From positions 1 through 62,295 of the forward strand of contig NZ_RJUA01000018.1 of assembly GCF_024343575.1 (NCBI RefSeq): a stretch of DNA of 62,295 bases, written 5' to 3'. The DNA comes from Lacihabitans sp. LS3-19 (GTDB lineage Bacteria; Bacteroidota; Bacteroidia; Cytophagales; Spirosomataceae). Every line of letters starts with the position of its first letter. Positions within the stretch are counted from its first letter, which is position 1. The notes beneath the pieces were generated by a model, which worked only from the letters and a program-made list of their open reading frames with translations, was not told the DNA's origin and ran no database searches. This document shows, piece by piece, positions 25,909-36,100 of this stretch. The position numbers and the translations under genes are program-made.

Positions 25909-26477
25909 ATATGAAAATATTAGTACTTGACAATTATGATTCTTTTGTGTACAATTTGGTGTATATTTTGAAGGATTTAGGTGGAAATGTCGACGTTATA
26001 AGAAACGACAAAATCAAGCTGGAAGAAGTAAAAAAATACGACAAAATTCTACTTTCACCTGGCCCCGGAATACCAGAAGAAGCTGGCATAATGATGGATT
26101 TATTAGCGGAATACAAAACATCAAAAAGCATATTTGGTGTTTGTTTAGGTCATCAGGCTATCGCAGAAGCTTTTGGTTCTAAACTTCATAACATGGATGA
26201 GGTACTTCATGGTGTAACCACAAATTGCATTGTAAAAGACTCTGAGGAGATTTTATTCCAAAATATTCCATCAAACTTCGAGGTTTGTAGATATCACTCA
26301 TGGACTGTATTGCCTGAAACTATGCCGTCTGATTTGAAAATCACTGCAGTAGACGAAAAAGGATATGTGCTTGGAGAATCTCACCAAAAATACGATGTTC
26401 GTGGTGTTCAATTCCATCCTGAGGCATATTTAACCGAACATGGCGTAAAAATGGTTGAAAATTGGATGAAGAGATAA
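25905..26477 (+). CDS. trpG: Anthranilate synthase component II (glutamine amidotransferase)
   Basis: A 190-aa class I glutamine amidotransferase that supplies ammonia to TrpE. Markers: LVLDNYDSFVYNLV at the N-terminus, LSPGPGIPEEAG, the nucleophile cysteine in GVCLGHQAIAEAFG, HSWTVL, and VQFHPEAYLTEHG with the His and Glu of the triad. It could also be shared with aminodeoxychorismate synthase (pabA role). It ends the operon; trpD, C, F, B and A are not nearby. A second ATG lies at 25911. Confidence 0.94.
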   Translation: MNMKILVLDNYDSFVYNLVYILKDLGGNVDVIRNDKIKLEEVKKYDKILLSPGPGIPEEAGIMMDLLAEYKTSKSIFGVCLGHQAIAEAFGSKLHNMDEVLHGVTTNCIVKDSEEILFQNIPSNFEVCRYHSWTVLPETMPSDLKITAVDEKGYVLGESHQKYDVRGVQFHPEAYLTEHGVKMVENWMKR

Positions 26478-26512
26478 TTACTTACCTCTTCACCTTTAAG
26501 GCTAATATTTTA

Positions 26513-26782
26513 TTACAAATCGTTGCAATCTATATCATTAATGCTATCGTTTGCCTCTTTTACCTCTGAAACTGAAAGTGAAGGACAATCTTTCAAATAA
26601 GCTTTTGCAGCATCTTTAAATGCCTCGCATTTTGTTTTACTTGTAAAGTCCATAAAAAAAGCTGAAGAAGCGGTTGAGAATTTTTCAGCTGATTTTGTAC
26701 ATCCAGCTAAAGGGTCTATTGCTTTAGAAATACAAGAACTAGCTACCAATACAACTAATAGAAATCCGATTATTTTTTTCAT
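26513..26782 (-). CDS. Small cysteine-containing lipoprotein (89 aa)
   Basis: MKKIIGFLLVVLVASSC is a lipoprotein signal (lipid Cys at 17). The mature part has further Cys residues at CTK, CEAF, CPS and the terminal DCND, which may form two disulfides, and is predicted helical. No family is recognised. It is convergent with trpG, with 35 bases between the genes. Confidence 0.75.
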   Translation of the reverse strand: MKKIIGFLLVVLVASSCISKAIDPLAGCTKSAEKFSTASSAFFMDFTSKTKCEAFKDAAKAYLKDCPSLSVSEVKEANDSINDIDCNDL

Positions 26783-26905
26783 TTGAATGTTTTTTTCTCA
26801 AAAATAAACTTTCAAATCTTATCCAATAAATAAATACATAAATATAAGCCTAGGTTTTTATTTTACGGTTTTGCGTTTAACTATTATACTGTACGCTCTT
26901 TCAAT

Positions 26906-26913
26906 TATATTTG
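26906..26913 (+). promoter_or_regulatory. -7 promoter element of the SprT-like gene
   Basis: TATATTTG fits TAnnTTTG and lies 23 bases before the TTG start of the gene, the same spacing as for other genes here, which supports that start. Confidence 0.45.
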
Positions 26914-26936
26914 TAAATCAATAAAATAACAAAGAT

Positions 26937-27602
26937 TTGCTGTTTGGATTTTTAAAGAAAAAACCAGTTTTGGTTCAAAAAACTTCGGTAGAAAAACTGA
27001 ATAAAATCTTGTTGGCCAAGATTCCAGAAAATGCCGTTCCTTATATTTTAGATCTTTGGCAACATTCTCCCTTTAATTTTACGGTGTCTCGTTCTCGAAA
27101 AACTTGCTTGGGCAATTATCGACTCAAAGATAACCAACATTATATTTCGGTAAACGGGGATTCAAATCAATATGCATTTTTGGTGACGCTTATTCATGAG
27201 ATTGCCCATCAGCATGTGGCAATCCAACAGAAACTATTCAGAAGAAGACCAGCCCCACACGGAATTGAGTGGAAAACAACTTTCACCAAACTTATGGCTC
27301 CTATGCTTGACTTGGGGGTCTTTCCAGAAGATATACATGTGGTATTGAAAAAGCACATGAAAAACCCTGCTGCATCTTCAACAAAAGACCCTTTATTGAT
27401 GAAAGCTTTGGGTAATTACTCACAGTCAGAAATACCTCAAGGGCCTACATTGTCAGAAATTCAAAGTGGCGACCTTTTCGTATTTAACAATAAAAAATAC
27501 AAGAAAATTGAAAACAGAAGGACGCGAACATTGGTTGAATGTGCTGTTTCAAAGAAAAGATATACGATTGCTTCCTTTGCTCCGATTCAATTATTAGATT
27601 GA
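26937..27602 (+). CDS. SprT-like domain protein
   Basis: A 221-aa protein. SprT-like features are the zinc motif HEIAHQHV (HExxH, near residue 86), a preceding NGDSNQYAFLVTLI strand-helix, and RRRPAPHGIEWKTTF with a further metal-ligand candidate. SprT/Spartan-type domains act on DNA-protein crosslinks in eukaryotes; bacterial members are mostly uncharacterised. The start is TTG at 26937, with CTG as next codon. The C-terminal half carries a KKYKKIENRRTRTLVEC segment likely to bind a zinc or nucleic acid. Confidence 0.85.
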   Translation: MLFGFLKKKPVLVQKTSVEKLNKILLAKIPENAVPYILDLWQHSPFNFTVSRSRKTCLGNYRLKDNQHYISVNGDSNQYAFLVTLIHEIAHQHVAIQQKLFRRRPAPHGIEWKTTFTKLMAPMLDLGVFPEDIHVVLKKHMKNPAASSTKDPLLMKALGNYSQSEIPQGPTLSEIQSGDLFVFNNKKYKKIENRRTRTLVECAVSKKRYTIASFAPIQLLD

Positions 27603-27669
27603 AAAATCAAGGTTTCAAATAACATTCGACTCGAAAAATCGTTATTTTTTTTTGCCTATAATACCAAAA

Positions 27670-30600
27670 ATGAGAATACTCACCCTTTTAATTACTTTAT
27701 ACAGCATTAGCCTTTATGGTCAAAAATCTGTATTATTTGAAGGTAACTGGATTCGCGTTGCAGTAAAAACGTCAGGTGTTTACAAAATAGACCAAGCCTT
27801 TCTTAAAAAAAATGGTGTAAATTCAAAAACGATTGACCCTCAAAATATCTCCGTTTTTGTCGGGAATATTGAAACATTACCACAAAAAAATTCTGTAAAT
27901 AGAATTTCAGACTTAATCGAAATCCCGGTATTATGTACAGATAGTGACCATAAATTCGACAATAATGATCAGATTACATTTTATGGAGCGTCATCACATA
28001 AAGTTTCCTTTGATTCTGTTACAAATACGATTTCTCATTCAATAAATCCATATTCAGACCAAAATTTTTATTATATCAACTTGGGGAGCAAATCATCAAA
28101 AAAAATAACTTCGATTACAGCTCCAAATAACACTACCTCATTTTCAAACAATGCACTTTTTTACTATTACCATGAAAAAGAAGACAAAAACCTTTTGGCA
28201 TCTGGCAGACAATGGTTCGGCGATTTTTTTTATAATACGCTGTCCTTCGATATTGAAACTCCTGATGCTGTTTCAGACATTAGCCTAAACTTACAAATGC
28301 TTGGAATTGGCCAATCAGAGCAAGTATTAGATCTGAAAAATGAAGGAAATAGCATAGCAAAAATCGCTTTGCCAAGTTCAAATTATAACCCTTCAGACAA
28401 TTACGCTCGATATAATAGAATATCGAATTGTACTAACCTGTTCCTTAATTTTCCTTCAACAAATCCAACTTTTAGACTAAATATGAGTTTGAGCACAGAA
28501 GGTTCGGCTAATGCAGGTGCCTATGTGGATTATTTTGAAATTCAGTATTTGAGAAAAATAAAATATGACAATAAAAACCAATTACTTTTTTGGAAACAAA
28601 ACCCAGACAAAAAACCTCTCAATATTGCAAATTTTGATAAAAACACGCAAATTTGGGATATTTTCAATCCTTATAATCCATGTATTTTAGAAATAAATGA
28701 AGATGGATATTTCGGAACTTCAAATTTTAACAAAAATCCATTTTTAGTTGTTAACAAAGACGATTTCCCCAATCCAATATTTGTAGAAAAAATCAAAAAC
28801 CAAAGCATAAAAAATAACATTTCGCCCGAAATGCTTGTGGTTTTTCCTGAAAAATTTAGACCTGAAGCAGAACGCTTTATCATAAATAAAAAACAAACGC
28901 AAAACTTAGAAGTACTTGGATTGAGTACCCAAGAAATATACAATGAAATGAGCTCAGGAAAAGTCGACCCGAGTGCTATTCGAGATATTTGCAAATATTT
29001 CTGGAATATTGACCGAAGCAAATTTCAGTACCTTTTATTATTTGGTGATGCTACATTTGACTATAAAAACAACAACCAAATTTCATATATCGAAACTAAA
29101 AACCTCGTTCCAACCTATCAATCTGCCGAATCTTTAGAGCCAATTTATAGTTTCGCCTCAGATGATTTTTTTGGATTTTTAGAGGACTTTGAGGGTGATT
29201 GGGAAGAAGGAGTAAGTCAAAATAATGTTTGGATCAGCAACAGAAAAAACGACCATACCTTAGACATATCAGTGGGACGTTTGCCCGTAAAATCCCTATT
29301 TGAAGCTAAAAACATGGTAAACAAAATAATAAATTACCAAAATGATATAATAAAAAATGGCGATTGGCGAAACAAACTGAGCTTTGTGGCGGACAATAGA
29401 GACTACAACATTCATCAGCAAAATGCTGAAGCGATGAGCAAATTAGCCCAAAATGCATTCGGAGGATTAGAAATCGACAAAATATATTTAGATCAGTATC
29501 CGATTATTAGCAACGGCAACGCTCTGAATGCACCTGCTGCTAGTTTCGCTTTGAACAAAACCATTAATGAAGGTAGTTTTTTAATCAATTATAATGGCCA
29601 TGGATCGGAAGATGGCTGGGCTCAAGAAAAGCTTCTGACCATTTCGGATATTCAAAACTTTAGAAATGGTACCAGATTGCCCATATTTTTTACTGCAACT
29701 TGCCAATTCGGCAAATTCGACAATCCTGCCTTGGTTTCAGGAGCTGAATTATCTTTGCTTAATCCTTCTGGAGGTTGCGTTGCATTGCTTACAACAACAA
29801 GACCGGTTTATTCGAGTACCAACGAAAAAATCAATCGAGCATTCTATAATAATTTAGGAAAAGTCAAAACGCTTGGCGAACTCTTCTTATTAACTAAAAA
29901 CCAAGCAATTGAGGGAGAAATAAACAGAAACTTTAGTCTATTAGGTGATCCATCTATACTATTGCCAAATTATCAAAATACTATTTCATTAACGCATATA
30001 AACAACCAAATACCGGGTAATACGGTCTGGAAAGCATTAGAAAAGATAGAGTTTAGAGGTGAGTCTTCAAAAATCAAAAATGGCAAAATCCAAATCAAGA
30101 TATTCGACAAAACAGAAAAAATTCAAACGCTCGGCACCTATACTGATGGACCAAAGTTTGAATATTCTTCTCCAAGCTCTAAGCTCTATGAAGGTATATT
30201 TAATTTAACAAACGGTATTTTTGAAGGCAGTTTAATATTACCTAAAGATCAAATCTCCGGAATAGGCAAAGCTCTAATTTCTTTTTATGCAACTGATACC
30301 GACTCCACTGAAAACGCCTTTGGTTATTTTGACCAATTCATTATATCGAGCGAAACTACCGAAAATCTAGATAATGAAGGGCCTGAGGTGGAAATAAGTA
30401 TAGATAGTGATCAGTATTTAACTTTTAATGTTTACGACCCGAGTGGAATAAATATTTCAGAATTCAATCAAGAGCATTTTATTAAAATAATAATAGATGA
30501 CAGTACTATAGTCGTAGCAAATAATTTTTTCAATCCTTATGATGGAAGCGTTCAAGGCAACCTTACTTATTACGTTGGAAATTTAGCTTCAGGCAAACAT

Positions 30601-30978
30601 ACTTTAAAATTTATTGTTTTTGACAATTATAATAATGTTACAGAAAAACCGTTTGATTTTAACATTGAAAAGCAACGATTCTCTATTGAAAATTTTCTAA
30701 ATTACCCAAATCCTTTTTCAAATTACACCAATCTGATTTTTAAACATAATAGACTTGGAGATAATCTACTTGCTCATTTGATGATTTATGACACATTTGG
30801 CCGTACAGTGGTCGATTTGCAAAAATCATGCGAAAAATGTGAAGGGAAAATCGAGTTTGGATTAGATTTTGAGGGAAAAACAAATATGGCAAGCCAATTA
30901 TTTTTTAAATTAGAGCTACTTTCTAAATCAGAAAACGAAAGTACACAAGCCTCTGGAAGATTATTGTTTTGGAAATGA
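27670..30978 (+). CDS. porU: Type IX secretion system sortase PorU
   Basis: A gingipain-like C25 cysteine peptidase on the outer surface that removes the C-terminal signal of type IX cargo and attaches it to the cell surface. Signal peptide MRILTLLITLYSISLYGQ; catalytic histidine in NYNGHGSEDGW (near residue 643) and cysteine in FTATCQFGKFDN (near 677). The length (1102 aa from ATG 27670), the FGDATFDYKNN segment and the C-terminal NYPNPF region resembling a Por secretion tail (but fused to it) match PorU. The next gene is porV, its functional partner. An upstream in-frame TTG at 27652 is not used as the start. Confidence 0.93.
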   Translation: MRILTLLITLYSISLYGQKSVLFEGNWIRVAVKTSGVYKIDQAFLKKNGVNSKTIDPQNISVFVGNIETLPQKNSVNRISDLIEIPVLCTDSDHKFDNNDQITFYGASSHKVSFDSVTNTISHSINPYSDQNFYYINLGSKSSKKITSITAPNNTTSFSNNALFYYYHEKEDKNLLASGRQWFGDFFYNTLSFDIETPDAVSDISLNLQMLGIGQSEQVLDLKNEGNSIAKIALPSSNYNPSDNYARYNRISNCTNLFLNFPSTNPTFRLNMSLSTEGSANAGAYVDYFEIQYLRKIKYDNKNQLLFWKQNPDKKPLNIANFDKNTQIWDIFNPYNPCILEINEDGYFGTSNFNKNPFLVVNKDDFPNPIFVEKIKNQSIKNNISPEMLVVFPEKFRPEAERFIINKKQTQNLEVLGLSTQEIYNEMSSGKVDPSAIRDICKYFWNIDRSKFQYLLLFGDATFDYKNNNQISYIETKNLVPTYQSAESLEPIYSFASDDFFGFLEDFEGDWEEGVSQNNVWISNRKNDHTLDISVGRLPVKSLFEAKNMVNKIINYQNDIIKNGDWRNKLSFVADNRDYNIHQQNAEAMSKLAQNAFGGLEIDKIYLDQYPIISNGNALNAPAASFALNKTINEGSFLINYNGHGSEDGWAQEKLLTISDIQNFRNGTRLPIFFTATCQFGKFDNPALVSGAELSLLNPSGGCVALLTTTRPVYSSTNEKINRAFYNNLGKVKTLGELFLLTKNQAIEGEINRNFSLLGDPSILLPNYQNTISLTHINNQIPGNTVWKALEKIEFRGESSKIKNGKIQIKIFDKTEKIQTLGTYTDGPKFEYSSPSSKLYEGIFNLTNGIFEGSLILPKDQISGIGKALISFYATDTDSTENAFGYFDQFIISSETTENLDNEGPEVEISIDSDQYLTFNVYDPSGINISEFNQEHFIKIIIDDSTIVVANNFFNPYDGSVQGNLTYYVGNLASGKHTLKFIVFDNYNNVTEKPFDFNIEKQRFSIENFLNYPNPFSNYTNLIFKHNRLGDNLLAHLMIYDTFGRTVVDLQKSCEKCEGKIEFGLDFEGKTNMASQLFFKLELLSKSENESTQASGRLLFWK

Positions 30979-31049
30979 CAATAAAAGTTTATTATTTTGA
31001 ATCTTTAATTATGAATATAAGAAATTATTATTCCGTGAATACCGCTTTT

Positions 31050-32216
31050 ATGAAAAAATCTTCAATTTTTGGAGTTATAACACTTTCCCTTTTTACAAAT
31101 CTTTCATTTGGTCAAACTTTGGCAAAGGGTTATACAGTCGTTACTACTGCAGTTCCATTTTTATCTCTTACGCCAGACTCAAAAGCTGCCGCTATGGGAG
31201 ACGCTGGAGCAGCTTCAGCACCTGATGCCAATGCACTATATTGGAACACTGCCAAATTAGCCTATTCAGAAAACAAGTTTGGAAGTAGTTTTTCTTATGC
31301 ACCTTGGCTTAGAGACATTGTACAAGACATGGGAATTATGACAGCCAATGCCTATTACAAAGTATCAGACAAACAGGCTATTGGAGCTGGAATTACTTAT
31401 TTTGATCAAGGAGATATTCAATTTACAAATGCTTACGGTGCCAATTTAGATAAATTTCATTCCAAAGAATTCGCAGTAACCTTAGGTATATCTCAAAAAT
31501 TAAGTTCTGATTTTTCGATGGGTTTAAATATGAAGTTTATAAACTCAAATTTAGTCGGAAATACTATAATAAACGGACAAGCAGGTAAACCCGGTAGAAC
31601 TGGAGCTTTTGATCTAGGATTCTATTACAACAAAACTAGACCAACTGATAGAAATTCTGACAAACCTAAAAAGACAGATATCGACTACGGCGTAGTTTTA
31701 CAAAACATTGGCGGTAAAGTAAATTATGGCTTCGGTCAATATTTTATACCTGCTAACTTTAAGATTGGAACCAAAATATCTCATAGTCCAGATGAATTGA
31801 ATACGTTTACGCTTTTACTTGATTTCAACAAACTACTTGTGCCTACTCCAAAAGAAAACACACCAATTTCGGATAAAAGTATTTTTAGTACAATGTTTAC
31901 TTCTTGGACAGACGCTCCGAATGGCATAAAAGAGGAGCTTAGCGAGGTAATGACTTCAATTGGTGTAGAATACAGTTATGCGGATTTGATTTCACTGAGG
32001 ACAGGTTATTTTTACGAATCTCCAGACAAAGGAGGAAGACAATATTTTACAACAGGTTTTGGTATTACGCTAAAAGATATCTATAAATTAGATATGGCTT
32101 ATTTAATACCTACCAACTCTGGCAACCCGCTTGCAAATACTTGGAGGATTTCTTTAAACATTGGATTAAGTTCTAAAAAATCAGCTGAAACAGGTAGAGA
32201 TTTAGACGAAGAATAA
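31050..32216 (+). CDS. porV: Type IX secretion outer-membrane protein PorV (LptO)
   Basis: An outer-membrane beta-barrel that binds cargo C-terminal domains and delivers them to PorU. Signal peptide MKKSSIFGVITLSLFTNLSFG; diagnostic mature N-terminus VPFLSLTPDSKAAAMGDAG, ANALYWNTAKLAY, WLRDIVQDMG and IGAGITYFDQGDIQF. From the ATG at 31050 it has 388 aa. Earlier in-frame starts (30969, 31011) would put the signal peptide deep inside and overlap porU. The gap from porU is 71 bases; the two form one unit ended by a terminator. Confidence 0.93.
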   Translation: MKKSSIFGVITLSLFTNLSFGQTLAKGYTVVTTAVPFLSLTPDSKAAAMGDAGAASAPDANALYWNTAKLAYSENKFGSSFSYAPWLRDIVQDMGIMTANAYYKVSDKQAIGAGITYFDQGDIQFTNAYGANLDKFHSKEFAVTLGISQKLSSDFSMGLNMKFINSNLVGNTIINGQAGKPGRTGAFDLGFYYNKTRPTDRNSDKPKKTDIDYGVVLQNIGGKVNYGFGQYFIPANFKIGTKISHSPDELNTFTLLLDFNKLLVPTPKENTPISDKSIFSTMFTSWTDAPNGIKEELSEVMTSIGVEYSYADLISLRTGYFYESPDKGGRQYFTTGFGITLKDIYKLDMAYLIPTNSGNPLANTWRISLNIGLSSKKSAETGRDLDEE

Positions 32217-32238
32217 AAACATAAAATTTATCTATATT

Positions 32239-32262
32239 AAAGCCCGATAGTCGGGCTTTTTG
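32239..32262 (+). terminator. Terminator after porV
   Basis: AAAGCCCGA (32239-32247) pairs with TCGGGCTTT (32251-32259), loop TAG, then Ts. Confidence 0.9.
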
Positions 32263-32286
32263 TATTTTAAAAAACTTAGCATTTAA

Positions 32287-33111
32287 ATGGATTATTTAGA
32301 ACTAACACTAACAGTTGAGCCAGATTTTTCAGAAATATTGATGGCTGAATTGGCAGAAATCGCTTTCGATTCGTTTATCGAAACTGAAGACGGATTGCAA
32401 GCTTATGTATTAGAAGGAGATTTTGAAGAGCGGAAACTAAAAAACCTTATGGAAGTATATGCCGAAAAAACGCCTTTAATTTACAGTTTAAAAAAAATAG
32501 AAAAACAGAATTGGAACAAGGAATGGGAATCTAATTTCTCGCCAATTGAAGTATTGGACCAAGTATTTATAAGAGCGACTTTTCATCCATCTTCAGAAGG
32601 AAAATATAAACATGAAATAATTATCACACCTAAAATGTCGTTTGGAACTGGTCACCACGAAACCACTTCGCAAATGATGCAACTTCAGCTTGAAATTGAC
32701 CATCAGAACAAATCAGTGCTTGATGTGGGTACTGGAACTGGAATCTTGGCAATTCTAGCGACTAAGCTTGGAGCTGCCAGAATCCACGCATTTGACATAG
32801 ACGAATGGTCAGTTGAAAATACCATTGAAAACATTGGACTCAACAATACACCAAACATCAGCATTGAATTGGGAACGATAGCTACTCAAAAACAAGAAAC
32901 TTTCGACATTGTCTTAGCAAATATCAACCGAAATATTTTACTTGAAGAAATACCAAGTTATGCAAAGTTTTCGAATGAATATTTGTTGGTAAGCGGTTTT
33001 TATGAAAACGATGTTGTGGACATAGAGGCCAAAGCGGAAAGTTGTGGTTTCAAAAAAATAAAACAAATAAGTAAGAATAACTGGGCTGCGGTCGTTTTTA
33101 AGAAACATTGA
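32287..33111 (+). CDS. prmA: Ribosomal protein L11 methyltransferase
   Basis: A 274-aa SAM-dependent methyltransferase. The N-terminal ferredoxin-like part (MDYLELTLTVEPDF to residue about 80) is followed by FGTGHHETTSQM and motif I LDVGTGTGILAILA, then FDIDEWSVENTIEN and the LANINRNIL methyl-transfer region. PrmA methylates L11. It sits 70 bases after porV and 11 bases before the next gene. Confidence 0.94.
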   Translation: MDYLELTLTVEPDFSEILMAELAEIAFDSFIETEDGLQAYVLEGDFEERKLKNLMEVYAEKTPLIYSLKKIEKQNWNKEWESNFSPIEVLDQVFIRATFHPSSEGKYKHEIIITPKMSFGTGHHETTSQMMQLQLEIDHQNKSVLDVGTGTGILAILATKLGAARIHAFDIDEWSVENTIENIGLNNTPNISIELGTIATQKQETFDIVLANINRNILLEEIPSYAKFSNEYLLVSGFYENDVVDIEAKAESCGFKKIKQISKNNWAAVVFKKH

Positions 33112-33122
33112 GTGCGTAATTT

Positions 33123-36100
33123 ATGGCGTTTAAAAAACAATTCTTCTTTTTCATCACATTTGTGTTTTTACTTTTTAATAAAGTAAGTGCTCAAGTATTG
33201 GTTTTAGGTAACCAACCAGAGCAATTTATTGAGGATTATTCTAAACAAATGCAGAAGCAATTGGGAAGCTATGCCAAAGCACCAATGGAATCCTTTTCTG
33301 AATTTTATAAAAATACTATTCAGGAAAATTCAAAAACTGAAGTAATAAGTCTAATTCAGTTTCTTACTAAAAAAGGCGTAAAACCAATTGAGCTTTTAAA
33401 AGCCAACAATATTTTAATTGCCTATCAAAAATCAGGAAATTCAGAAAATGAATCCATAGGATTATTAGCAAAATATTTAAGAAAAACTTTCGAACCACAA
33501 AGCACCAAAAATATCCTTGAAGTGCTTTATCAGTTAAACAGTTTTTTCGAAACCAATCAATTATATACCTCCGCATTTAATAGAGTAAAAATTGTAAACG
33601 GGAATTATACTTTTGCTTTTTTTGACAAAAAACAAGACTTTTTCAATCCAAGTATTGAAAAAAACATAGAACCACTCAAAGAGAAAGAAGACGAAGACAT
33701 AGGCTGGGGAGAAAATTTGAAAGAAGAAGAATATGACCCATGGAATGACCCTAATTTGAACGTTTCCGCCAATACCAACCTCGAGGAAGTTATAGTAAAT
33801 ATTCCAAAAATTCAGGGGATTCATATAGTGTTTGATAAAGCCGACTTAGTGCTCTTAAGTCCATCTGACTCCATAGTTATACACGAAACCTCAGGTGCTT
33901 ATGACTTTTCGAATGGTGTTTTTGTTGGTCAGAATGGTATAATCGAATGGTTGGCTGCTGACGAAAATGCAAAAGCTAGTTTAGAAAAATATTATTTCAA
34001 ATCTCAGAATGGTAAACTAAAGGCAGAAAAAGTATTAGTTGAACATGAAAATGTCCTTAAAACCCCAGTTGAAGGGGTATTAGAAATAAAATTAGAGAAA
34101 AGACCAAACAACGAAGTCTCTTCTTATCCTAGATTCAAATCTTACCACAGCAATGCAGATCTCATTTTACAAATACCATCTTACGAATATCTAGGTGGAT
34201 ATACTTTAGTGGGTTCAAGGATTTCATCAATGTCCGTTTCTGATCCATATACTAAGTTGATAGCCAATAAAGATTCTAGAAATAGATTTGTGGTTATTGG
34301 CAGAAATCTTGTTATCACAGACTCTTTAATAACCTCTGAAAAAGTAAGCTTTGTAACTCGATTCGACAAAGACTCTGTTTCTCATCCAGCCGTAAGAATG
34401 GAGTATGACCTAAAAAGAAACCATTTACAACTCAATAAACTACAAAAAAGCGGTTTCAGAACAAGTATGTATTCTGATACCTTCCATCAGGTAGATATTC
34501 GTTGCGATGCTATGTCCTGGGATTTGAGCGGAGGAAAAATGGACTTTTATATTGTTGCTGGAAAATCAGAAGTGCCGGCACTTTTTGAGTCTTTTAACTA
34601 CTACAATCCAGAGAGAGTAAGAGCTTTGAGCACAGCAGCTGGCTTCAGCCCATTAATAGCCGCCGGCAATCTATATGCTCGAAAAAAAATAAATGCTTTC
34701 ACAGTTGATGAAATGATGGCAATTACCAGAAAAGAAAGATTTCAAGTAAGCAACGGTATGCTCCTTGGCAACCAAATGGGCTTTTTTGATTATGATCCTT
34801 ATAAAAACATTTATTCATTAAGTAGAAAAGGCATTCATTATTTTTTATCGTTTAATGGAAAAACTGACTTTGATGATTTGGTTTTATCTTCACTAGCATC
34901 GGGAAAAGGAGGAGTTGGGAATGCTTCTATAAATTTAGACTCAAAAGCATTGGATATTCAAGGTGCCCAAGACTTCAAATTGAGTGATTCCTTAGGAATA
35001 AGTTTTGTACCTGCTGATGAAAGCATGAAAATAGTAGGAAATAAAGTCTTTAGTTTTAATGGCAAAATTGTTGTTAAAAACTTTAAATTCTACGGAGATT
35101 TTGAGGTTGAATATGAAAATTTCTTGGTGAAACTTAAAAGAATAGATTCTATAACTTTCATTCCACTCGAAATCTACAATAAAGGAGGCAAAACTGAAAT
35201 TGGGGCCAACTTCCAATTTGGCACTACTGGCACATTATATTTAAATAGCCCCGAAAACAAATCTGGCAGAAAAAAACTCTTAGAATATCCGAAGCTCAAT
35301 ATTCCTGGAGGTGTATTGGTACATTTCACAGAAAAAGGCAGAATTCAAAAATACGACCAAGGCGTTTTCTTTAAAGCAAATAGTCTAAATATTGATAGTC
35401 TAAATGCTGTAAATCCAGTATTTGCTGGAATATTTACACCGGGTGAAATTTTCAAAACCATAAACGAAAACCTTGTAGTGATGCCAGACTCTTCTATGGG
35501 CATTGTGCACAAGGCAAAAACACCTTACAAGCTATACCAAACAGAAAGTACAATAAAAGCAGAAACCAACATAGTGCTTGATAAAAGAGGCTTAAAAACT
35601 AGTGGTGAAATCACACATTTGGCAGGAAAACTGAAGACAAGTGAGGTGAAATTTTATAGTGACTATTTAACTGCAAAAGGCGAGACTGGACGAATTGTTG
35701 AAACTAATACCTCTGCTTCTGCATATTTCCCCGAGGTTGCGATTTCAGAATACGAAATGCTATGGAATCCATCACAAGACAGCATGATTGTAAATTCTGA
35801 CAAAGGATTTAATTTTTATTCTGGCTCAACAATATTAAAAGGGGGAATAGTTTTAAAGAAAGCTGGACTTTTCGGCACAGGTGTTTTGGACAGAAAAGAT
35901 TCGGATGCAAATTCAGAAAATTTCAAATTTAATAAAACAGGTTTTTTAGCGGAAAACTCTACATTTAACATCAAATCCGGAGAAGAAGGTGGCAAACCGA
36001 TTTTTTCGGGTAAAAAAGTTGGTGTAGATTTCAACGTAATTAACTCCATTGTCAATATTGCTTCACAAACTGGGGATTTCAATCAGCTTCAAAGCTCATT

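Noticed and set aside
26440-26500. Hairpin TGAAGAG/CTCTTCA at the end of trpG
   Set aside because: It overlaps the coding end and lacks a T tract, so it is not a convincing terminator.
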